This document shows, piece after piece, positions 6,826 through 10,850 of a stretch of DNA of 10,850 nucleotides. The notes under the pieces are model-generated. The model was not told where the DNA came from and ran no database searches. It saw only the letters and a program-made list of their open reading frames with translations. Both the position numbers and the translations under genes were made by a program. The DNA lies in NCBI GenBank assembly GCA_020630115.1, contig JAHDCA010000026.1:1-10850 (forward strand), written 5' to 3'. This DNA comes from Candidatus Dojkabacteria bacterium (GTDB taxonomy: Bacteria > Patescibacteriota > Dojkabacteria > SC72 > JAHDCA01). Numbering within the stretch: the stretch's first letter is position 1; each line of letters starts with the position of its first letter.

Positions 6826-7534
6826 TTAATTTTTCTAAAATATTAACTTCATTTGATCCTTCTCGCACTAAAGCTTTCAATGCTTTGATATTTGGATCCC
6901 AATTGACCCCATCAAACCACTCAAAGCCTTTAAATTGTGTTTTATAAAGCGCTGACTCCGAATAACATGAGCCTAGATACACATGCATTAAATTCTCTGA
7001 TTTAGCCCAATTTATTGCATTTAGCATCATTGCCATTCCTGTGCCTGGTTCAGAGACATCAAGATCGTAGAAAGGGAAAACGTAACTCATAATACCGTCT
7101 CTGATGTTAGCTATACAGTAACCTCTAAACTCACCATTATTTTCAAATTTCAATATATGTGTGAAAGCACCTGAAGTTATAGCCCACTTGATCCGTTGAG
7201 GACTTACTTTAACATCTCCGAATTTAGCATAAAAAGTTTTGGCTAATTTGCCAATAGTATAATCGTATTTAAATCCGTTGTTCTCTATTGGTAACATAGT
7301 GAACTCAGGGAATTTTTTCATCACACGCCTGTTCTCACTTGAAAGTTCAAAGCTAGAAAGATTTACTCGAGTTGAACGACCTAATACAAAAGTATCCTTG
7401 GCAACGCGAGTTGGAATAAAGCCTTTATTAGAAACATCTGCATAGTTATCCCCACCTTCTAGTTTTGCGTAAACTTGGTATGGGAATTGGTATTTGGAAT
7501 AATTTGCATCATTCTCAAAGAAAAGGTATTTCAT
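6815..7534 (-). CDS. ATE/Bpt-like aminoacyl-transferase-fold protein (GNAT superfamily)
   Basis: The 239-residue protein resembles the arginyl/leucyl-tRNA-protein transferase family (ATE1/Bpt), which adds an amino acid from aminoacyl-tRNA to protein N-termini in the N-degron pathway and has a GNAT-type fold. Clues: NKGFIPTR (36-43) and FELSSENRRVMKK (62-74), matching the family's 'GFRRS ... F-PSRSQRR' region; then a GNAT-like half with SYVFPFYD (150-157), a GTGMAMMLNAINWAK helix (164-178), HVYLGSC (184-190) and LYKTQFKGFE (196-205), like 'PYVYLGYWI--C--M-YK--F-P-E'. The N-terminal cysteine cluster of ATE/Bpt is missing, so it may use another substrate or donor; a FemX-like or generic GNAT enzyme is the alternative. 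No signal peptide, so cytoplasmic. The start overlaps the small upstream membrane ORF by 20 bases, and the TGA stop overlaps the next ATG. Confidence 0.6.
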   Translation of the reverse strand: MKYLFFENDANYSKYQFPYQVYAKLEGGDNYADVSNKGFIPTRVAKDTFVLGRSTRVNLSSFELSSENRRVMKKFPEFTMLPIENNGFKYDYTIGKLAKTFYAKFGDVKVSPQRIKWAITSGAFTHILKFENNGEFRGYCIANIRDGIMSYVFPFYDLDVSEPGTGMAMMLNAINWAKSENLMHVYLGSCYSESALYKTQFKGFEWFDGVNWDPNIKALKALVREGSNEVNILEKLNEA

Positions 7535-7664
7535 AATTCATAAGTAGATATATTACTCCTCCAATTATTGCTACTATCGTTGCCGTCTTAAGCGCTACTT
7601 TAAGTAATTTCCGTAGTATCCAGAAGATAACATACGCACCTACTATCCCTATAATTATATTCAT
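7515..7664 (-). CDS. Small hydrophobic protein, two predicted membrane helices (49 aa)
   Basis: Read from the sequence: ATG at 7664..7662, 49 codons, TGA at 7517..7515. Two hydrophobic stretches (about 2-17, NIIIGIVGAYVIFWIL, and 27-42, TATIVAIIGGVIYLLM) flank a basic loop (R18, K19, K22, K26). This is a typical small helical hairpin with both ends outside and the loop in the cytoplasm. It fills almost the whole gap between the MFS gene and the ATE-like gene, starting 36 bases after the MFS stop and overlapping the next start by 20 bases, like the other junctions in this operon. The amino-acid pattern is unlikely for random AT-rich DNA, but no Shine-Dalgarno is visible and no homology is recognised. 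It could also be a chance ORF. Confidence 0.5.
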   Translation of the reverse strand: MNIIIGIVGAYVIFWILRKLLKVALKTATIVAIIGGVIYLLMNYEIPFL

Positions 7665-7700
7665 AAGTATATTTTAGAGATTTAATGAATTAATTCAACC

Positions 7701-8879
7701 TCAAATTGAGTATCTAATTCTTGATGTGAAGAAAATCAAAACAGTAGAGAGGTATATAAACATAGCAAATAGTGTAAACCTAATATCAAATGTACTTATC
7801 ATAAATGTGCAAATCAGCTTAATTGTTAGATTTGCAAAACTTCTAATAAAGTTAACGTATGAAAGCGCTGTGCTTCTCACCTCATCATCTAACTCTTTAT
7901 TAAGTATCGAATTATTTAATGGGAAGTCTAGTCCATAAAAAGCAAGCAAGATTAACAAGAAAGCAAGCGATCCTGCGCTATTAATTGTTAATGAAAGCCC
8001 TACAAATGCAATTAATATTGGTATATAGAGGTTGAAATATGCAGTCCTTGAATTGCTAGTTAAATACTCATAAAAATATGTCAAAATCCCAGCTTTCAGT
8101 AATTCTCCAAACCCGAAAAACAACGATATCGTCAAAGGATTTACCTCTATTTGCTCGTAATGTGACTGTAAAACATTTCTAAAGAATGGATAATTAGATG
8201 CAAAACAGATTGCACCAAATATTATCATTCTCGCCTGTTTGTTAGAAATCATAAATTTGTAACCGCTTCTAAGAAATTCCTTAAGTCGAGTTTGCGTTTG
8301 ATCAATCCTAATTTTTGAGTCATCAATGGTGAAGAATACTGATGAATTAATAAAATGAATAATTGCAGTTATGGCAAAGATGAACTTAGCTCCATCAACT
8401 CCCCAGTAATGTAGTATAAGACCAGCAAGGATTTTGCCTGCAAAGCTAGATACATTAAGAACCCCTTTAAGTTTCGCGGAAACTTTCTTGTAATTAAGAT
8501 CAGCTAGTTCAGTTAATTTATAGAATAGTGCAGATCGACTCCCAGAGATAAAAGAGATAGAAATCCCCCTAATCATGAACCCAAGCATCAAACCGTAGAA
8601 GTTTGGTAGTAATAAGTAAGTAACAAAAGATAACCCACCTATTAGATAAGCAGAAGCAACAGTGTTTTTATGCCCTCACTTATCACCCAATATCCCTGAA
8701 GGTATTTCAAAAAGAGCCATGAATGCAGAGAACACAAATGATGCCAAAGCCATTTGCGCTAATGAGACACCGTTGTTTACGAAGTAAAATGGTGTTGCAA
8801 TAAAGTACATCGACAATGAATTGACGATACTCACATAACTAAATTTTTGAATATCCTTATTGGTATTTAGAAAATTCAT
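7701..8879 (-). pseudogene. Major facilitator superfamily transporter interrupted by in-frame TGA
   Basis: A single frame from ATG 8879 to TGA 7703 has 393 codons, the usual MFS length, and is broken only by TGA at 8678..8676 (codon 68). The N-terminal part (67 residues) has two membrane helices. The C-terminal part (7701-8675) has about ten more, and an internal ATG exists at 8591 (codon 97). The stop falls inside the loop 2-3 signature of MFS, motif A (GxLaDrxGrk): GILGDK-stop-GHKN. The missing residue is at the variable position often held by an aromatic residue, and TGG to TGA is a single change. The frame past the stop is fully intact, so the mutation is very recent, a sequencing or assembly error, or tolerated by read-through. 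The substrate is not predictable. The start overlaps the SufD-like gene by 23 bases. Fragments of 67 and about 295 residues would otherwise be called as two genes. Confidence 0.8.
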
Positions 8880-9330
8880 GACTGAAAAGTTTTATGTAAT
8901 CATTTTGTGTAAGACCTCTTTCTTGCAGGTACTGTCTCCATTTGGCTGGTAAAACTCCTATCGTGGATCGGTGATCTACCGAAACATCCTTTGACCTTAT
9001 CTCAAGAGATGGAACAAATTTGACCTTAGCACTTGGATCTAGCATCAAGCATCTCATATCTAGCTCTGATTGTATATCACCAAAACCTTCAGGGATCCTT
9101 ACAACAATCTCAAGGTCAACCTCTTTACTAGAATCTGCAATTATATTAAGACTTACGTCCGACTTGATATCTGAACTTTGAAACTGAAGTATAAGCTTTC
9201 TTGCTTCTGGCTTATCGCTATCAACTAATTCTGAAGTCAAACCGTAAATATAAAAGTCTACTGACTCCTCAACTTCAATTATCTCTGACTTAAGATCTCT
9301 AAGCCAGATCTTTTTTATGCCCTTTTCCAT
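8857..9330 (-). CDS. sufD: Short SufD-like Fe-S cluster assembly protein
   Basis: SufD pairs with SufB and SufC to form the SufBC2D scaffold that assembles Fe-S clusters in the cytoplasm. The usual SufD is over 400 residues; this is 157 and matches only the end of the beta-helix core and the start of the C-terminal helices. The key stretch is SLEIRSKDVSVDHRSTIG (108-125), like 'ELEIYADDVKCSHGATIG' of SufD. H120 corresponds to E. coli H360, involved in cluster assembly with SufB, while the neighbouring E. coli C358 is replaced by Val. It ends WRQYLQERGLTQNDYIKLF, like 'LFYLRSRGI'. Residues 41-107 look like beta-helix rungs (alternating hydrophobics). No internal break is visible, so this looks like a naturally minimal SufD rather than a decayed gene. 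It overlaps sufB by 32 bases, which supports the role. Confidence 0.75.
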   Translation of the reverse strand: MEKGIKKIWLRDLKSEIIEVEESVDFYIYGLTSELVDSDKPEARKLILQFQSSDIKSDVSLNIIADSSKEVDLEIVVRIPEGFGDIQSELDMRCLMLDPSAKVKFVPSLEIRSKDVSVDHRSTIGVLPAKWRQYLQERGLTQNDYIKLFSHEFSKYQ

Positions 9331-10657
9331 CTCGTTTTAATATAATTTCAAGTAATCTTTCTAATTCAACAGAGTATTCCATAGGTAATTGCTCAATGAC
9401 ATTGTCTACAAAACCTGAGACTATCATCTTGCGCGCTTGGTACTCATCAAAACCTCGTGATTGAAGGTAAGCTAAAGCTCGCTCATCAACTTTTGAAACT
9501 GATGCCTCATGCTCAAGTTTTGAGCTATCATTGCTAATTATGTTATGAGGATAAGCATTACTTACAGACTCATCATTAAGTAGCAAGCCATCACATTCAA
9601 CTTGAGCTTTTGAGTTAAGGGCTTTAGAAGTTATCTTTGCTATCCCTCTGTAAGTTGCAACCCCCGAGCCGATACTTACAGTCCGAGAATCTATCATGCT
9701 AGATGTATTAGGTGCTAAGTGGATCATCTTCGAGCCAGTATCAAGTTCTTGCCCAGAATCAGCAAGAGCCATTGAGAGGACTTCACCATGCGCTCCTTCA
9801 CCAACTAATACAACACCCGGGTACTTCATTGTCACCTTTGAACCGATATTACAATCAACCCATTCAACCCGAGCACTCTTATGTGCAATTGCCCTCTTAG
9901 TTACCAAGTTATATATATTTTTAGCCCAATTCTGAATTGTTGTGTATCGTACATATGCATCCTCAAGAGCTATCACCTCAACTACTGCAGCGTGAAGAGA
10001 GTTTGATGAGTACTGAGGAGCTGTACAACCTTCAATATAATGAACTTGAGAACCCTTATCTGCGATTATGAGTGTTCTTTCAAACTGCCCCATATCTTTA
10101 GAATTAATTCTAAAGTAAGTCTCAACAGGTATTTCCATCTTTACCCCAGGTGGTACATACACGAATGACCCACCTGACCATACCGCACTATTAAGAGCTG
10201 CAAACTTGTTGTCATCACTTGCGATCACAGTTGAAAAGTACTTCTTAAAAATCTCTGGGTACTTTCTAAGCCCACCCTCAATTGTTTCAAATATCAAGCC
10301 AGAGTTACTCCATTTCTGCTTAAGCTTGTGGTAGATGATCTCACTATCGTACTGAGTCGAGACGCCTGCGAGAAACTTTTTTTCATGCTCTGGCACGCCA
10401 ATCTCATCGAAAGTTTGCTTTATATCTTCTGGAACTTCCTCCCAAGAGTCAAAAGCATTTCCATCAGATTTATAATAAGTAATATTATCGAAATCCAACT
10501 CCGAAAGGTCCGGTCCCCAGTTAGGCAATTTTTTTTCTTTGAAGATTTTAAAAGCTTCTAGTCGAAAATTTAGCATCCACTCCGGTTCTTCTTTAATCTG
10601 GCAGATCCTTCTTAGTACATCTTCAGTTATACCCTTTGGAAATTGTTTTTTATCCAT
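9299..10657 (-). CDS. sufB: Fe-S cluster assembly scaffold SufB
   Basis: SufB is the main scaffold of the SufBCD complex and receives persulfide sulfur and iron to build Fe-S clusters. With the ATG at 10657 the protein has 452 residues, close to the family length (about 470-495). Recognisable blocks: EEPEWMLNFRLEAF near the N-terminus, NSAVWSGGSFVYVPPGV (156-172), HYIEGCTAP (206-214), LHAAVVEVI, NLVTKRA, DTGSKMIHLAPNT, YRGIAKI, VECDGLLL (353-360) and SSKLEHEASVS (378-388). C211 and C355 correspond to E. coli C254 and C405, and E384 to E434, so the catalytic and ligand residues are present. A GTG 15 bases upstream (10672) could add five residues; the ATG is preferred because AAAGGTGA lies 11 bases before it. 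It overlaps sufC by 8 bases and the sufD-like gene by 32 bases. Stop TAG. Confidence 0.95.
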   Translation of the reverse strand: MDKKQFPKGITEDVLRRICQIKEEPEWMLNFRLEAFKIFKEKKLPNWGPDLSELDFDNITYYKSDGNAFDSWEEVPEDIKQTFDEIGVPEHEKKFLAGVSTQYDSEIIYHKLKQKWSNSGLIFETIEGGLRKYPEIFKKYFSTVIASDDNKFAALNSAVWSGGSFVYVPPGVKMEIPVETYFRINSKDMGQFERTLIIADKGSQVHYIEGCTAPQYSSNSLHAAVVEVIALEDAYVRYTTIQNWAKNIYNLVTKRAIAHKSARVEWVDCNIGSKVTMKYPGVVLVGEGAHGEVLSMALADSGQELDTGSKMIHLAPNTSSMIDSRTVSIGSGVATYRGIAKITSKALNSKAQVECDGLLLNDESVSNAYPHNIISNDSSKLEHEASVSKVDERALAYLQSRGFDEYQARKMIVSGFVDNVIEQLPMEYSVELERLLEIILKRDGKGHKKDLA

Positions 10658-10850
10658 CGAGATTAAAATCACCTTTACTAATAATCTTGCGAGCTACTTC
10701 GACTGAACCGACTTGCTGTACTTTGCCCGAGTTGATAACGATGACTTCATCAGGAGAATAGTAGTCTAGAATATTCTTACTGTGTGATATCACAACTGTC
10801 GTAGCTTTTTGCTCTTGTTGGTATTCGTTGATCACATCAAATATTTCCTT
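10650..10850 (-). CDS. sufC: Fe-S assembly ATPase SufC, C-terminal end only
   Basis: SufC is the ABC-type ATPase of the SufBCD scaffold; ATP hydrolysis opens SufB and SufD for cluster building. Only the last 66 residues are in the window, entering at the edge with KEIFDVINEYQQ and ending ISKGDFNLDG-TAA. The visible part has the H-loop (TTVVISHSKNILDYYSPDEV), which matches the SufC 'LVITHYQRLLDYIKPD' region, followed by the 'V-V---G-VQ--G' strand and the 'G-' tail typical of the family. Walker A, signature and Walker B lie outside. It is placed immediately before sufB with overlapping stop and start, the normal sufC-sufB order in many bacteria. A GTG at 10835 is an internal valine codon, not the start. 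Confidence 0.85.
   Translation of the reverse strand, partial: KEIFDVINEYQQEQKATTVVISHSKNILDYYSPDEVIVINSGKVQQVGSVEVARKIISKGDFNLDG
10669..10676 (-). promoter_or_regulatory. Shine-Dalgarno-like site for sufB
   Basis: AAAGGTGA on the minus strand sits 11 bases before the ATG at 10657 and inside the end of sufC. It is the clearest ribosome-binding site in the window and favours this ATG over the GTG at 10672, which overlaps the site itself. Confidence 0.5.

Noticed and set aside
7665..7720. Terminator after the MFS gene
   Set aside because: Only short AT-rich palindromes (gaattaattc and a CTCAA/TTGAG arm pair with a one-base loop) are present; there is no GC stem followed by a T run.
5643..7938. 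Plus-strand ORFs at 5643-5840 and 7726-7938
   Set aside because: They are antisense to well-supported minus-strand genes and show no recognisable domain.
8676..8678. Selenocysteine at the MFS TGA
   Set aside because: Motif A is not a redox site, homologous positions are usually aromatic, and I see no convincing hairpin just after the codon.
7701..8879. UGA reassigned to Trp or Gly (genetic codes 4 or 25)
   Set aside because: lysS, the ATE-like gene, the small membrane ORF and the MFS gene all end at TGA, Trp is written TGG throughout, and no other gene has an internal TGA in about 3000 codons.
9696..10561. Plus-strand ORFs at 9696-9935, 9712-9900 and 10328-10561
   Set aside because: They are all antisense to sufB, whose conserved motifs fix the coding strand and frame.

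Overview
Every gene in this window lies on the minus strand, so the biological reading order runs from about 10850 down to 1. The DNA is AT-rich (roughly 35-40 % GC by eye). Genes overlap or sit within a few tens of bases, and most starts have no clear Shine-Dalgarno sequence. The style of the proteins (a divergent class II lysyl-tRNA synthetase with a GYGHSERVFW-type motif 3, a very short SufD, small N-anchored proteins with an 'NGDYLILYQ...IIFR' core, a cysteine-less ATE/Bpt-like protein) suggests a member of the Candidate Phyla Radiation (Patescibacteria). I cannot place it in a phylum from this sequence alone. UGA acts as a stop here: about 3000 sense codons of intact genes contain no in-frame TGA, and several genes end with it.

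Region 10850-4853 is one compact head-to-tail gene run: sufC (3' end only), sufB, a short sufD-like gene, an MFS transporter interrupted by an in-frame TGA, a previously uncalled 49-codon two-helix membrane ORF, an ATE/Bpt-like (N-end-rule aminoacyl-transferase fold) gene, and two tandem paralogous membrane-anchored proteins. Neighbours overlap by 1-32 bases except for a 36-base gap behind the MFS gene. The Suf genes encode the scaffold and ATPase for Fe-S cluster assembly; the cysteine desulfurase (SufS) and SufU/SufE are not in the window.

Region 4852-2707 is lysS, with its own plausible promoter in the 63-base gap before it and an intrinsic terminator about 30 bases after it. The lysyl-tRNA synthetase is about 170 residues longer than usual because a DUF2000-like domain (peptidyl-tRNA hydrolase II-like fold family) is fused to its C-terminus.

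Region 2706-1 is a second transcription unit: a 139-residue N-anchored protein, translationally coupled (8-base overlap) to a very long acidic surface protein that runs off the window. That protein has no entry as a complete ORF because its end lies outside. It has one N-terminal membrane anchor followed by about 23 tandem copies of a 29-residue DNTDDQ repeat, and probably forms an extended extracellular beta fibre or stalk.

The most notable items are the LysRS-DUF2000 fusion, the 29-residue repeat protein, the TGA placed exactly in MFS motif A, the tandem paralogs sharing two cysteines exactly 46 residues apart, and the small hidden membrane ORF.
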